This document shows, one piece after another, positions 1 to 12,600 of a stretch of 64,000 bases of DNA. This DNA comes from Grammothele lineata. Its lineage: Eukaryota; Basidiomycota; Agaricomycetes; Polyporales; Polyporaceae. Position numbers and translations under genes: made by a program. Location: positions 434,001-498,000 of the forward strand of contig NDFF03000013.1 of NCBI GenBank assembly GCA_002150815.3, in the 5' to 3' direction. The notes under the pieces are model-generated. The model saw only the letters and a list, made by a program, of their open reading frames with translations, did not search any database and had not been told where the DNA came from. Position 1 is the first letter of the stretch, and every line of letters begins with the position of its first letter.

Positions 1-13
1 ACTCGGCCCGTAG

Positions 14-115
14 ATCAACGTGACTTCGGATAGCGGTTCGCTCGTGGACGGGCTGGCTAAGCACTTCGCGGACGCTGCTGGCGTTGCCCAGGGTGAAAAG
101 GCGTTTGGCTACTGA
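14..115 (+). CDS. 3' terminal exon of a gene truncated by the window edge
   Basis: An open frame follows a TAG acceptor at 11-13 and runs to a TGA at 113-115, encoding 33 residues that start INVTSDSG and end GEKAFGY. The upstream exons lie outside the window, so the family cannot be named. Reading back before position 14 meets stops in every frame, which fits an intron there. The call as a last exon is inference from the acceptor and the open frame only. Confidence 0.4.
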   Translation: MNVTSDSGSLVDGLAKHFADAAGVAQGEKAFGY

Positions 116-549
116 GCATAAGACCGGCTGATTAGGCTTTGAAAGATCACAGCGGAAGAAGCAGTCGAACCGAATGTATACCAGCATAGCACACATTATA
201 CATGTATTACTACGTACACTGCCCAGAGCGAGGAATATGCTAAAACAATCCGATGGTATAAGCGTGAAGAAAGCACGAATAGATCGAGCGGACACCCGGA
301 CGATGCGTAACAAGTGTGGGACAAATCGAGGCGGAGCCAGAGTCTAGTGGGCCCATGCAAGCATAGTTTTCGTGAAGCATGCGAGCAGCGGGAATTAGGC
401 ATTAACCCGCCTATCCGTGCACCGAATCTACTCTAGTCAGATCTGGACTGCCGCAGTCTATAGTCTATAGTGGTAATCGGCACTCTGCAAGATCATTGAG
501 TACATCGAACACAACTGCAGCGCAGATGGGAGGACTTACCGAAGCCAAC
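116..549. other. intergenic, convergent 3' ends
   Basis: Between a plus-strand gene end and the minus-strand F-box gene end. Only short frames with frequent stops are visible. No repeat or RNA gene was recognised. Confidence 0.5.
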
Positions 550-1886
550 TCAGTCGTACCTGTTGAACGAACGCATCTCCGCCATGGTTGCTTCGCCCTG
601 CGCAGCGCTCGTCTTCTCCACTCGTCGTGTGACACGACCCGTCTCGTGCACCTTGAAGAAGGCGCGCTCCGTACCCGCAGCGCCCATGGCAGACGAGAGG
701 TCGATCGCGACGAAGCGCAGGGATGACGCACTCTCCGCAATAGCTTGCGCAAGAGAGGCGAGGTCAACAGGCTGTGCTGGCGCCGCCTTGACAGCTGGCA
801 TGGGCGCGGGCTCCCCGTACGTCTTCCAGGAAGAGATAACGGTCATGACGGCCGGCGTGACGGAGATGGAGATGCCGAGGAGAGCGAGCGTGGGGAGGAG
901 CGCCAACGCAGCAGCCACTCGTTCCTGCCCAGTTTGGTCAGCTTGGGTTGACATCGACGAAAATTGCAGCAACGAACCTTTGTCCAATCGGCGCCCTCCT
1001 TCAAGCCCTCACATCGATCCCCGACCACCTCCAGGAACCTCAAGCTCGGCGCCGCCAACTCCAGCACCCCGCCGATCTCCTCCGCGGAGCACTGAGTACT
1101 AACAGGGAGGGAAAGGACGACCGGCCGTGTGTGCCCGAGGAACTCCCGGGCGGGATAGGCGGAGTCGAAGCCGTCCATGACCGGGTTGCGAACCTCGACG
1201 CGGCGCACGGAGCACGCGAGAGGCATAATCGAAAAGCCCGTATCGACGAACTCGAGAGTCTCCCGCCACGGGCCAAGCGCCGCGGGGTCGGCGTCGGGCG
1301 CGAAGAACGCCCAGTCCGGCGCACACGACCCGTTGACCCCGACAAAGATGAGTGAGCGGACGTTTGGGAACGCGCGGGCGAGCTGCGGGAGAGGCGCGAT
1401 GTCGCCACCGAGGACAAGAGTGTCGATAGACGGGCTGCTGCCGACCGCGAAGCCCGGGCAGGCAGTGAAGAGGGCATCGCTTCCCCACAGGGTGACCCGC
1501 CGAAGGTTGGGAGCGCGCTGAATGACGGACGAGAGGAGGGAGACGGCGACGGGGTCGGTCGTCCATGCGCCGTTCTTGCGAACGCGGACGGCGTCGCGCA
1601 TGACCTCGAGGCTCCGGAGACCATCAAGGCGGGCGGTCGGAGCGCCGTGCCAGCTGGGCGCGGGCGCGAGGATGAATTTGCAGAATGCGGTGAGCTGGGT
1701 GACGGCGCTGCCGCCGGGCTTGTGGTAGAGGCCACCGAGTGAGACGTCCGAAAGGAAGCGGGGTAGCGCCAGTGCGTAGGCGTCGCGACAGGTCAACGCG
1801 AGCTGAGCGGCGTCGTGCGAGGAGATAAGAGAGAGGATGGTGGAGAGGACATCGTAGTTGAGGGACAGAAGGGCGGGCGCGGACAT
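550..1886 (-). CDS. F-box protein with hydrophobic C-terminal segment
   Basis: Model complement(join(550..924,978..1886)), 427 aa, one 53-nt intron with a CTGAC branch site. The frame is open up to 1940, but the first codon there is GTG, so the ATG at 1886 is preferred. Residues about 7-47 (LSLNYDVLSTILSLISSHDAA...) match the F-box fold, which normally binds Skp1 in an SCF ubiquitin ligase. The middle has leucine-rich stretches such as PNLRRVTLWG and PNVRSLIFVG, typical of the repeat-like substrate region of basidiomycete F-box proteins. The second exon opens with a run of about 30 apolar residues (about 307-335), long enough for a membrane helix, which is unusual for this family. The substrate cannot be predicted. 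Confidence 0.8.
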
Positions 1887-1940
1887 CGTGAAAGCCGACC
1901 AGGAGACCGGGGAGGACGCGGGGGAGCGCGAGAGGCTCAC

Positions 1941-3275
1941 TGGAGTGCGGGGTAGAGGGACAAGGAGTGTGGGGGACGAGTCACTTTTTCTGTCGCTGGC
2001 AAATCAAGCCATGCGTTGAGTTATCGTGTTCGGTGATTCCGTCGCCCGCCGTCGCGTCTCAGCCATTCCGGCACTCCGAGGATTACGGGAGATATCACGT
2101 GCAACGGCGCTCCGACATCCCCCACTCTCCGACTCCGCTCCCGACTTCCCCCACGCAACCTATACGTACCGTCTTGCGTCAGCACCCGCCACAGAGTCGA
2201 ATTATTGCGACGCTGCTCACCTCTTTGACTCGCACTCGACGCTGCCTGCTCGACCCAACGACATATCGAGACGCGCAGGACCGGACGCTCCCACCCTCCC
2301 GACAACGCCCCAGTCTTCTGCCGACGGCCTATCCGTTTGGCCTATCAGCACGCTCTCGTTACCCTCGTCCTCGAGGTGGACGAGGTTGGCCTGGCTGCAC
2401 GCCCAGAAACGTCGATGGGCGTGGTGAGCACGTCTGCGCTGATCAAGCAGGGCGGCGAGGTCGGAGTCATCCGGGAGAAGTTGGCACGGGAAACAGGTGG
2501 AATGGACATGCGTTCATACAGTGCATGACGGTAAGCTTCGGTGTTCCGTAGTAAGCAAAACGGATAGCGAGCGGGCGAGGCCGTCGGTGCGGACGTCTAC
2601 ACGGGGATAGGTGAGGGTAGAGAGGAGGGCGGGCTGTCTTGCGCCCCAAGAACGAATATAAGAGCGGTCGGGTAGACTGCATTGGACTGCGCCCAGGCCA
2701 GGTGACGGCCTCTTCGTGACTCTGGCGTTCAAAGAACCCTTCTCGGTCTGGCAGGCGCTCCCACCATGTGCGCGAGGCGAATACAGTTCCGACGTCATGT
2801 GCATCTTAGCCCGCCCAAGGTCCTCCCGGATCGCAGACTAGTGCATTCAACCGTGAGTGTAATCATCACTAGGCGTATGGGGTAGAAGGGGCAAGTGCAT
2901 GAGGAAGCATGCCGGCGGCTGCATACCAACGGAGCAATCCGGCAGTACTTGTCTTGTTCATCCGAGCCATGGTCTTCATTGAGTACGCGCGCATCCTGCA
3001 TGTTGTGATCGAGTATAATAGAAATGCCATTCCGTTATACAGCGTATCCGGGCGCGTAGTGTACAAACCTCCAGCCCTTCCCTGACCGAAGTTCCGGAAC
3101 CCGGCGAGGGCAGAGCATAAGAAATAACGTTCACATCCGAGCCTACAAAATGTGGTAAAAGGAAATCGTCGCGATGTCGTTCGTGTGATGGTCGCTTCAA
3201 AGCTCTGCACCGTCTGCTCCCTGCTTCCCCGATCCACCTGGTCGTGGTGCGGGGGTTGCCGGTTGGACCTGTTGC
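1941..3275. other. intergenic with possible unrecognised gene
   Basis: The stretch lies upstream of the F-box start and downstream of the MARVEL-like gene. It holds protein-like open pieces on the plus strand at 2337-2528 and 2700-2840, listed separately. Elsewhere only fragmented frames are seen. Confidence 0.4.
2337..2840 (+). pseudogene. possible small or degenerate gene, family unknown
   Basis: Two plus-strand stretches read like protein. 2337-2528 includes LVLEVDEVGLAARPETSMGV and GGEVGVIREKLARETGG. About 2700-2840 reads GDGLFVTLAFKEPFSVWQAL and ends at a TAG after SSRIAD. Between them every frame is interrupted, and I could not join them with convincing splice sites. It may be a real short multi-exon gene, a decayed copy or chance. 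I do not recognise the family. Confidence 0.25.
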
Positions 3276-4286
3276 TCAGAACGAACCGTAGGGCTGGGGG
3301 CCGGCGGGCGGGGCGTAGGCGGGCTGGTGGCCCATCGCGTTGGGAGTCTCCACGAACGCGTACGCGGGCTGAGTGACGACCGTGACGTTCTGCTTCTCGG
3401 GGTGCTGGCTCGAGAGCTCCGCGTCCTCTTCCTCGTTGAGCTGCCCGACGTACTCGTACGCGATCACGCAACCGTCTATATCCCAGGAAAAGCCGCGTCA
3501 GCACACCAGCGTTCGCTGAGGGAAGAAGCGACACGCACAGATCTCGATGAGCCAGAAGATGACGTAGATGACGACGACGATCGTGCGGAGGACCTTGAAG
3601 CCCTCGTCGCAGACCCAGTGGTTCACGTCCTGGACGCCGTTCGTCGCGTCGTTGACGCACTTCTGCACCTGCGCGTCGCCCGCGCCGTGGAAGAGCTGGT
3701 AGATGAAGTAGATACCCGCAATAACGTCGATGGCGGTTACGAGCGTGAGCGCGCCGGCGTAGAACGCGACGAGGCCTCGGACGCGCCAGATGGCGCCAAT
3801 CAGCCTGGGGAGGAAACGCGGTGCTGGTCAGCGCTCGGTCTTCAACGCGGATGGAGGATGCATGGAGGATTATGATGTTTCGTATCGGATGCGGTGTTCG
3901 TGCCCCTGGACACGGACGCGGGCAGAGCGGCCACACAGATGGAGATGTACCGCGGGTACTTTGAAGCCGATGAATCGGAGGTGGAAGCGCGACTCACCCG
4001 AGGATGGACGTGAGCGCGAAGAGCGTCATGGACACCGCGAGAACCCAAAGAGAGATCTTCTCGTTTTGAGAGAGATCAAGGAGCGAGCCCTTCACTGCGA
4101 AACGGCGCAAACATCAAAAATCAGCGCGTCATTTAGAATGGTGGAGCACTCACTGAGTTTGGAGATCTCGACCCATGCAGCGATGCCGAAAAGACCGCCG
4201 ACCCCAATACCCAGCAGCGACTCGCAGAACACGCCGAACCTGACCGGCAGACAGCAGCAGAACTTGCGCGAACGAACGTAAGGCAT
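3276..4286 (-). CDS. MARVEL-like four-helix membrane protein
   Basis: Model complement(join(3276..3475,3539..3804,3998..4094,4154..4286)), 231 aa, three introns with consistent phases. Four hydrophobic segments are visible: FGVFCESLLGIGVGGLFGIA in exon 1, ISLWVLAVSMTLFALTSILG in exon 2, and two in exon 3 (LVAFYAGALTLVTAIDVIAG... and VLRTIVVVIYVIFWLIEI). A loop with paired cysteines (QKCVNDA...HWVCDEG) lies between helices 3 and 4. The cytosolic-looking tail is acidic, then rich in Pro, Ala and Gln (about residues 175-231). The layout resembles fungal MARVEL/tetraspan proteins of the plasma membrane; the precise role is unknown. Assignment rests on topology rather than a diagnostic motif. Confidence 0.72.
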
Positions 4287-6950
4287 CGTGGACGAAGTTG
4301 TTGTTGATCGAGGGGAGAAGGTGTCGTGTCAAAAGATGCAAACGACTAGTAATGCACGGAGAGAGCGAAGAGCGAGGAGAACGAATACAGAGAAGACCGA
4401 CGAAGACGGCGGGAGACGAGAAAGGTCGAATGTGAACGGAGGAGGCGCAGCCCTGGGGAACCCACCTCTCCGGCCTCGCGTTCTTATATACACCCCCTCC
4501 TCGCGCACGCGGCGGTATCGAAATGCGCTGATGGCCAGCGGGCACCCGTCGCAGTGGGGCAGATGAGGGGATCTCGACATCTGCATCAGCATCGCGGGCA
4601 CCGGAGCCCCCTCTCCTGAACGGCGCCTCGCTTCATCGCCTGCGAGTGTAGGAGACCCGCACAACGCCGGCAGTGCATGCCTCAGATGTGTATGGAGCGC
4701 GGGCGCGCGAGACGCGGCACCGGCTCATCCGCGCTTTTGGCATCTGCCAAAACCTGTCTCGGGAGTGTTATCGACGTGCGTCCAGAAGGCCCGTACATAC
4801 TACTTCGGAAGGCTTGAAAAGGCTGCGGAAGCGCGTAGATCGCAGTGCACAGAGGGCCTTTCGGTTCTCGGAGTGGGGAGGGAGTATGAAAGCGGTGCAG
4901 GCATCAGCCAAAGCTGTTGATCGTGCACGGATTGGGTGACGACGGCGGGGCAGTCGCTGATCGTCTACCTTCCTCCATCGTGATGGCAGCCACACGACTA
5001 GCATCGTGCTGAACAAGCGAGACTTCGTGGACACCTCTGTGGTATGTGCCTATTGATTGAGGCAGGATTTGAACCGGATGCTATGTCGATCGGAACGAGA
5101 GTTGAGGGCAATTTGATGTAGTTTTTGGAGGGGTGAGAATGAGATCGTCGGTCGACCATTCACCACCGTGCCGAGGTTGGGGCATATAAGCCGCCATATG
5201 CCGCCCAATGAACTAGAGTTTAAACGGGCGGTCAGTTCAGGCTTCCTAGTCGTCATCGGTACTGTTTAGTTCACCAGGTGTCGATTGACAGCACGATTCA
5301 TCCTCCTTCATGTAGCGTACCTGTGGTAGCCCGGTTACCGGATGCAATGGGGATGTCGTAGGGCATTGCGAGCACATATCTGGATGTCGGAATAGTCGCT
5401 ATCCACCCCGCTTGAACTTTCCACGACAGATACATACAGCGAGTCAGCGGCTCACCTAGCAACCTATTCAATCCAACGGGGACAAAAGCCCGGCACCCAA
5501 ACCTTCAGGCACACGCATCGCGCACCTTTCGTACAGCTGGCCACTATAAGCAACACACCCTGGTCAATGTCGGACTAACGGAACACCACCACCCCCTGTG
5601 GCTTTGACAGAGCTGTTGCCTAAACGGGGCCTACGTCATCGCAACGGCAGCGACGCGCACGGACCACCTCAAGGTGAGAACTGCCAAGCGAAAGTGGCGT
5701 CATCGGGCGCGTCATGCGCTCACGCCCGTCAACGCCCGGGAAGTCGAACGGGAACCGAGGTGAACCGGGACGAACGTACGTCGATCTGCATACGTACCAG
5801 CCGGAGCCGGCGAGACTCGGAGGGCCCCAACGACATAACCAAAACTCCTTGGGTAGAGGCCTGGGTTGTTTGGAATTTGGAGGTATATCGACAGACACAG
5901 TCTGCGGTGCTTTGAAAGCGAGCGAGCGAAACGTCTACGATAGCGATAAGTAGCAGGGAACAGGGCGGGCACGGGTACTCTACGTATAAGATGATAATGA
6001 AGGTGGGAACGGGGGAATATGTACACGGCAAGCACGTACGTACGGCAGGGAATGGGCCACGGTGCACGAGGTCTCGCCGGCGACCCACGGGTCGCATCTC
6101 GCGATGGACGGCCTCGTCGGGCCTGGCTGGTAGCTGCATTTCGCCCCCTTCGCGATTTCGGCGACGAACAAGACGTACGGGCTTGCAGCCCGTCCATCCG
6201 TGTGGGGCTGCACGGGGCCTGAGCATGGTCTACGAGCTCGAGGACAAACCCAGGAGCGGTGCGATGCGCGCGAGTCGGCGCGACGCGTCACTAATGACGA
6301 AGAGGAGAAAGAAACACCAGTGAAGAACACGCGCGCGTGTATGTACGTACGTACGTATACGTATACGCTACCAAGGGGGGATGGGGGCAAGTGGGGGAGA
6401 GACCGGGACCGTCCGCAGTGCAATGGGGCAATGGGTAGTAGATATCGTGGATTAGAACGAGAGGGGCCGGCGAGTAGTGTGCGGGACAGGGGCGCGCGCG
6501 GCGAGGTAAGGTACCGTATATGTTGACTAACGAACGTGAACATGTAGAACGTCCCTGGCCGGGGCGGGCGCTGCATCCAGCCCGGATGGATGCCTCGTAT
6601 GGGTACAGTGGGGTGGTGTAAAAGGTAGGCGGCGGAGGAGCAGGGGAAGGCGAGGTGGGTAGGTGAAGTGAAATGGAGGTACGAGCGGAAGGGACGAGGT
6701 AGGGCGAGGGAGAGGCGGAGGAGGTTAGGGAGGGCAGGATCCGGGCGTGGGTGCCCCAGCATGGGGATATGGGTACGGTGAGTAAAACGTGACTCCTCGG
6801 GACGTGCACGTAAAGGATGGTGAATGAGCGAATGTACAGACAGGGATGTAGTGGCTTCGTGACACAGGCGATGATACTGTTACTGTTACGTTACTGAGCG
6901 ATTGTCCGAACGATGTCGCAAGAGGCTGAGCTTCCGAATAGTCCAACACA
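4287..6950. other. 2.7-kb intergenic region, no gene recognised
   Basis: Upstream of the MARVEL-like start and downstream of the KRE6-like stop. Overlapping open frames occur on both strands around 5.6-6.8 kb, but they are compositionally biased, lack recognisable domains and show no splice-supported continuation. A self-complementary GTAC-type simple repeat lies near 6340-6366. Confidence 0.5.
6340..6366. repeat. self-complementary GTAC/GTATAC simple repeat
   Basis: The run GTATGTACGTACGTACGTAT continues into ACGTATAC. The tetranucleotide unit is its own reverse complement, so the run can form a small hairpin. It sits in the presumed 3' flank of the KRE6-like gene. Confidence 0.6.
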
Positions 6951-9677
6951 TTAGCAGCCGCCCTCATACTGGAAGCAAAGCGAATCGCAATCAGTCTAAC
7001 AGGCCCCAGCGAGCGAGAAGAAGGTACGCACTGCTGAGTTTTTAGGCCATGGGTACCCTGCGCCTACAGGCGACGCCTCTGACCAGTACGTCAAGTTCGC
7101 ATCTGTAACCAACCCGTCAACAAACACTCTGATCAATATTAACGGCAGCTGAACGCACTCGTGTACGCCTCCGGGTGGTTCTCAATGTAAGTCTTCGTTG
7201 GGTAATCCGGGGGGTCGCAGCCGACGTTGTTCGACCCCTTGCGCTGGTACACGCGCACATAGTCGATCTGCATGATGGCAGGGAACTCCATCGTCGTTAG
7301 GTCGATCGTTTGCCAGTTGTCTGTTCCCAAGAAAACACGAACGTGGTCGGGTTAGACACTGCGAGGCAAGTGATATAGAAGCGGGACACGTACTAGAGAT
7401 ACCCAAGTTGAAGATAATCGACTGTTCACAGCCAAATCGTCAAACATGACCCTACACTCCAAAATGCGCTCCGACTCACCATCGGTTCCTCCGGAATTGG
7501 CCGTTGCGACACTTGCGAGCCGTCCGTGCCCTGGTCGGCGCCCATGGAGGACGCGCCTAGCCGTATCGAAGGGGACCCGTTCACCTGCCATGTGATGAAG
7601 CCCTCGTCGCGGTTAGACGGGTTCGCCCAGTACTCGAAGCCAAGTGTCGCGAACTGCGCGCCCGAGCCCTGGAACATGGTGTCTGGGAGGTTTGTCAGGC
7701 CGGACACGGCTTGTTGGCTATGATGAGATGGTCAGCGTGATAGACAGATTTCTACCTCTATTTGCGTGCTCACATTGCGGACCCCCTGCCAGTTGCAAAA
7801 TTATTAACAAAGAGGATATAGCGAGAAGTGATGAGAACGCACCTGTAGTCGTTCGGACGGGATATGCTCGAGTCATAGACCCACCACTGGTCTTCCGTGG
7901 AGTTGCCGTACAAGTAGTCGTGCGTGAAGGGCGCAAATTGCGCCGACTGCGACACGACCTGACCCACAAGACTCGTCTTGTTCACCTCCGCCTCAAGAAC
8001 ATCAATCTCCGGCACGCCGCGACCCTTGGAATTATCGGGCCCGGGGTGTTCCTCGCCGGGACATGTGCAAGCACTAAAACGCCGCCGTTTCAGCGTTATG
8101 TGTTACATCGGAAAAGCTTGACTTACGAGACGCGTTGCCCTGGTAGCCAAGAGAGCTCGTTGTTGTACTTGTCTCTTGATGCGGAAGAGAAAAGAGCAGC
8201 AGCCGGACCAGAGTGGTTCGAATACGTCTGGTTGGGGAAGGTGCCGACGTCGCAAGAGTCGTAACTTCACGTACTTTATGAACAAGACGAGGTGGTGCGT
8301 AAAATGAAGTACTCACGAGTAGGGCCACGTCCCGTCTGTCGTCGCTCTGTACCCCGGTCTCCCTAGGTTACCCATCGTCCACACACCCGGCCACTGCGGT
8401 GCCGTCGTCAAGCTCCAAACTGCGAGAAAACACTGCGGGTACTCACGTATCCCCGCGTATTTGAGTCCGGCCCGGGCAGGGTCATCGCGACCTCGATGTA
8501 CCCACTCGTGAAGCAGAACTTGTTCCAGCTCTGGAGCATGCCGCTCTTGTACTGCAGGCCGTGGTTGAGCGTGACGTCCGTTACGGACTCCATCGTGATC
8601 TGCAGCGCGCCGTTCTTCGTCGTGACCTGGCTGGGGTCATACCACTCCAGATCCGCCGTCGAGCCGTACCAGATATCCACCGCCTCCCAATAAGGATCGT
8701 CCCCGGGGTAGAATGTCCGCCCTTCGACGTTGAACTCGTCCGAGAAGACGAGCTCGTACTCCTGGCTGTCGAATCCTGTCCGCGTCTTCGCAGCGTCGGG
8801 GGTATCGGGGTCGATGAGTTGTGGCATGTTAAAGCTGTACGGTGATAAGATATGGTCACAAAGGGGATCCCTGCGCGAACACGAGCATCACTCACTTCGC
8901 GAGGTTCGCCGTGGGCACCTGGCCTGACGCGTTCACCGCGGTGTTGGCGGTGATGGCCAAATTTCGCGACTCGTTCCGGTAAAAGTCGACTAAAGGGTAT
9001 CCGGCGAAGAGCGTCAAGAGTGCACCGACGAGGATCACCAGCACGCTGACGTTCATGATGCCTCGGCAGGAGCAGTATGATCGCCTGTCGCGGCCATAGT
9101 CTGCTCTGTGGAGAATGTCGTCGTCGTCGTCGGGCGCGTCCTTTTCGAGCTCCGGGTCGTACGCATAAGGCACGAAGCCGCGATTCGCGGGTGGGCCTGT
9201 GGGGAACCTGGAGTCCGAGGATAGCGAGAAGACAGAGTCGCCCGAGGAAGACGCGATGGAGTCGCGGTTGCTGTTGGCGAACGCCTTTGGGGGCAGGAGG
9301 GACTCGTTTGCAGCGTCGTCCGAGGCGAGGCGGTAGAGAACCATGGACCCTCGCTGGCCGAGCGAGCCGAAGGGAGTAGACAGCGCCTGGGATTCTTCGG
9401 ATGCGATGCGATTGAAGTAGGTACTCCCTCGCGAGGCGGGTCGCGAACGAATGCCGGCAGCGGGGGAGTTGGGGTTGAGCGGAGAGGAGACAAAGCCGGC
9501 CGAGCTGGAGCGCGTCTGCGCGCGGGCAAACGACTGGTCCTTGGAGTCTGGGGAGAGGAGGGGCGACTCGAAGGTGGATGTCCGGGGGGTGCGAGGCTGG
9601 GAGATGTAGTCCTCTGGGGTGGTCGCGCCTGATCGTTGCTCGGTCGCATCGGAGGAGGAGGGCCACGGGTCGGACAT
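6951..9677 (-). CDS. KRE6/SKN1-type beta-glucan synthesis protein (GH16 fold)
   Basis: Ten exons: complement(join(6951..6968,7032..7102,7159..7320,7394..7421,7480..7717,7843..8073,8127..8264,8317..8393,8447..8834,8896..9677)), 710 aa. Residues 1-207 are Ser/Pro-rich and presumably cytosolic, with an acidic DDDDD patch. A single membrane helix lies at about 208-228, giving a type II protein. The lumenal GH16-like domain follows, from LIDPDTP through [11 protein letters not shown]. The catalytic-type motif EIDVLE is intact at about 484-489 (Glu484, Asp486, Glu489). The domain ends with [20 protein letters not shown] and a tiny 18-nt last exon. Yeast Kre6/Skn1 act in the secretory pathway and are needed for beta-1,6-glucan of the cell wall; the same role is inferred here. 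Length and domain order match the family. Confidence 0.93.
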
Positions 9678-12600
9678 GGTGGCGGGAGGAGGGGGAGAAG
9701 GGAACGTCGGGGAGGAGGAGGGAGTCGACGACGGGACGAAGCCGAGGTCGAGACGACGGAGCTTGCGGGCAAGGGAGGGAAAGTGAGGGTAGAGAGAGGG
9801 ACCTGGCAGGAAGTAGGCCGGCGGGCGGCTTCCGGGGCGAGCCTTGGGCTGCCTTGGGCGACTCCCTCCGCCGTGGGACCTCCGTCGCGGAGACGCCCAA
9901 GGGAATGGCTGGCCGCATCAGTCGGTGGGTGACGCTGCGAGTGACAGTCGCCCCGCCCATGGCCAGTGGCGGCCACGCCCGCCTCCGCCTCCGCCGCCCA
10001 GGTCATGTCCATGTCGCTCCGGTGTCCCTGTCAGCCAATGTACACGCCTCCTACCGTCCATTCTCTCTCTCCGTCGCCCCCGCCGCCCAGCCCGCCTCGC
10101 CTAGCTCGCGCTCGTCCATGCCGGTGGGAACCCTCTCAGCCCGTCGCTGCAACCCGCCCTTCCCAATTCCCCGCCCTCACGCGCCCAGAGCGCAGAAGCT
10201 GCCCCGGCCGTGCGTCCACACGCTCTTCTCGCGCCTCGTGCTCCTTCCCCAAGCGTCACTTTCTCAAGCTGGGACCGTCCGAAACTGCTTCCGGCAGCGG
10301 ATGATATCCACCTCGCGACACACGCGCATCTCGCTCCACTACGCCCGTCGTTTAACACCTATCTGCCGCCCCCCGCACATGTTCTCCCCTCGGCCCGCTA
10401 GAATCCTCCTGTGCCCCATCATCCCCTCGATAAAGGCAAGTGCGCGCTCTAAGCTTGAGGCTCTGTACATTGTCATATTAATCCCCGCACAGCTGCATCC
10501 ACACCCCCAGCGATCACCCAGGGCCGTGTCATCGTTGATTAGCTCTCAGCGTCTTTCGCATTTGAAACCCGCCGCCTTTACCCCGAATCGGCGCCGGCCC
10601 GGTCCTCGTCTTGTGGCTGACGCTCACATGCTCCTTCCCGGTGTCGTTGGCATCATAACCTGCTCATCATCCACAGCGAACACCCCAACGCCTCCTTCAG
10701 ACTTCGCTTCAACACTCGTGAGCACACGGGCAATACGCAGATACCCACGCCGCGTCGTCATGGAATATCGCCTTCGACCAAGCTCTCGGGTTCCCGGCTA
10801 CCCGTTCAAGTAGGTTGGAGGCTATTTTAGAAATATTCGCTTGGCAAATTCGAGCATGCGCAAAAGCTCCCCTCAAAGGCCGAACGGGCTGTGGCACATA
10901 GCATGTGAGCCTACGCCACCAAGGCGGATGCGTCCCGCTTCGCGAATCGCCAAGTGTCTCGAAATTCGTGAGTAGCTGAACTTGCGTGTAATGTCTGTGC
11001 TCATTTTCAGTTCGGTTGTGACGGTAGTATGCAGTGAAGCGATGCCCAGAGAGCGGCTTAGGCTGATCGTAGTCTCCGCTCATGCTCCCAAACAGAATGC
11101 TCCAAAACCACCAACTGCGGGCTTGCCACGTCTTGATTCCATCTTTCGTATGCCCAGCATGAGCAGTGCATGTGAGTGTCTGTTCTCTTCTGTGTTCTCT
11201 GTAGCAGACGCCTCCTTCGCATCTCGCGCTATTGTGGTTTATCATTAACCGGTTATCCTTGATACGTCGACCCGCGAGACGATACCACCTTGTTGCCCAC
11301 ACATCTGGCGGCCCTGCCCGCCATCGTCATAGGGTTAACTTTCACATCGTCATCTCAATCGCCCTTCAGTTCAACAACATGTGTAACCGACACAATCAGA
11401 ATTCTACTCTACAGAGACACGCATGTGTTCCGACCTCCTTACGATCTCTTGGAGCTGTACAAGCCCGCGGCCCACAAAGCATCAAACAAGCTTCATCGCC
11501 TGCTCACAGATGCACACCTTGCCATGACCTGCCGGCCAGTCTTGAGCGTCAGCGGCCGACTTCGATGTCCGATAACCAGCGTTGGACCTTCCCCGATTTT
11601 CCGAGGCGCACAGACCACCCCGATACGTCCGGTATTCACGCCTCAGCCCGCCCCCGCGGCGGGTCGACGTTTCAGCGATTTTCGCAATGCACGCGCACGC
11701 CGCCCGATGTGCGTCCTCGGTCGCTCCGATCGACGCGGCCGGGGCGGGGCCTGGGTCCGCGAATGGAAATGAAATCCACGTCGATGTCTGCCGCTGCCAC
11801 AGTCCCTAACAAATGTCCGCGGAGGTCTGCGGAATGGGTGGTGGTGCGGCGGAAACTGGTGAGTCCTGATCGTTTGCTCGATGCTAGTTGTGTAATCGTC
11901 TTCGAAGAAGGCGCGTACCGATGTACGTCGAACAGTTTATGGAATATATTGATTGAGATAGAACTCCTATGTATGCGAGCCAAGAGATTTGTGGACGTTT
12001 AGAGCGTCCCGTTCCTCTACTCCCACCCGTCATTCGCTACTTGCAATCGCGTGGTGGTTATCACTCGCCTCAGTAACGAGAAACATATCTGACATGTGGA
12101 CGAATGCCCTTTCCCGACCCTCACACACGCGCCTAGCCCCGACCCCCCGGCTCAGCATCCTGTCGAACCAGTCCATCTCCAACTCCATCCAGAGCCCTAC
12201 TCGACCTAGCCCCGCCGGGTCGTCCACGGGACACGTACCTTGTTTGCATAGCCCACTCCAACACTCAGATCTGCATACATACAAGCCCCTGGAATCGAGA
12301 GCGCGGGGAGCAGCAGCCGGGCGGCTACGTCATCGAGGCCGGCCGACGGTATCGACTCGAGTCTCGAGCCTCGAGGCTTCGGGAGCTCGGGCGTGCCTGA
12401 TCACCCGCTCGCACGTTCGAACTCCTGGGACCTGGAGTCATGCGCACGACGTCGACGTCATCGGCCGTCCTCGCACGCACATCACTTCCGCTCACACAAG
12501 CCCAACATGGCTATCTCGCCGACATCGGGCCATCGTCAAACACCATGGTTCTCAAAAACGCGAGGACACATCTGTTTTGCATGTATTTACACTGAAAGTT

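Noticed and set aside
5040..5080. B-box-like GGTTCAAATCC on the minus strand suggesting a tRNA
   Set aside because: The flanking bases do not form a T stem and no acceptor or anticodon stem can be drawn.
9578..10813. 411-codon plus-strand open frame
   Set aside because: Its first part is antisense to exon 1 of the KRE6-like gene and the rest is in low-complexity promoter DNA. No domain, and stop-free length is explained by GC-rich composition.
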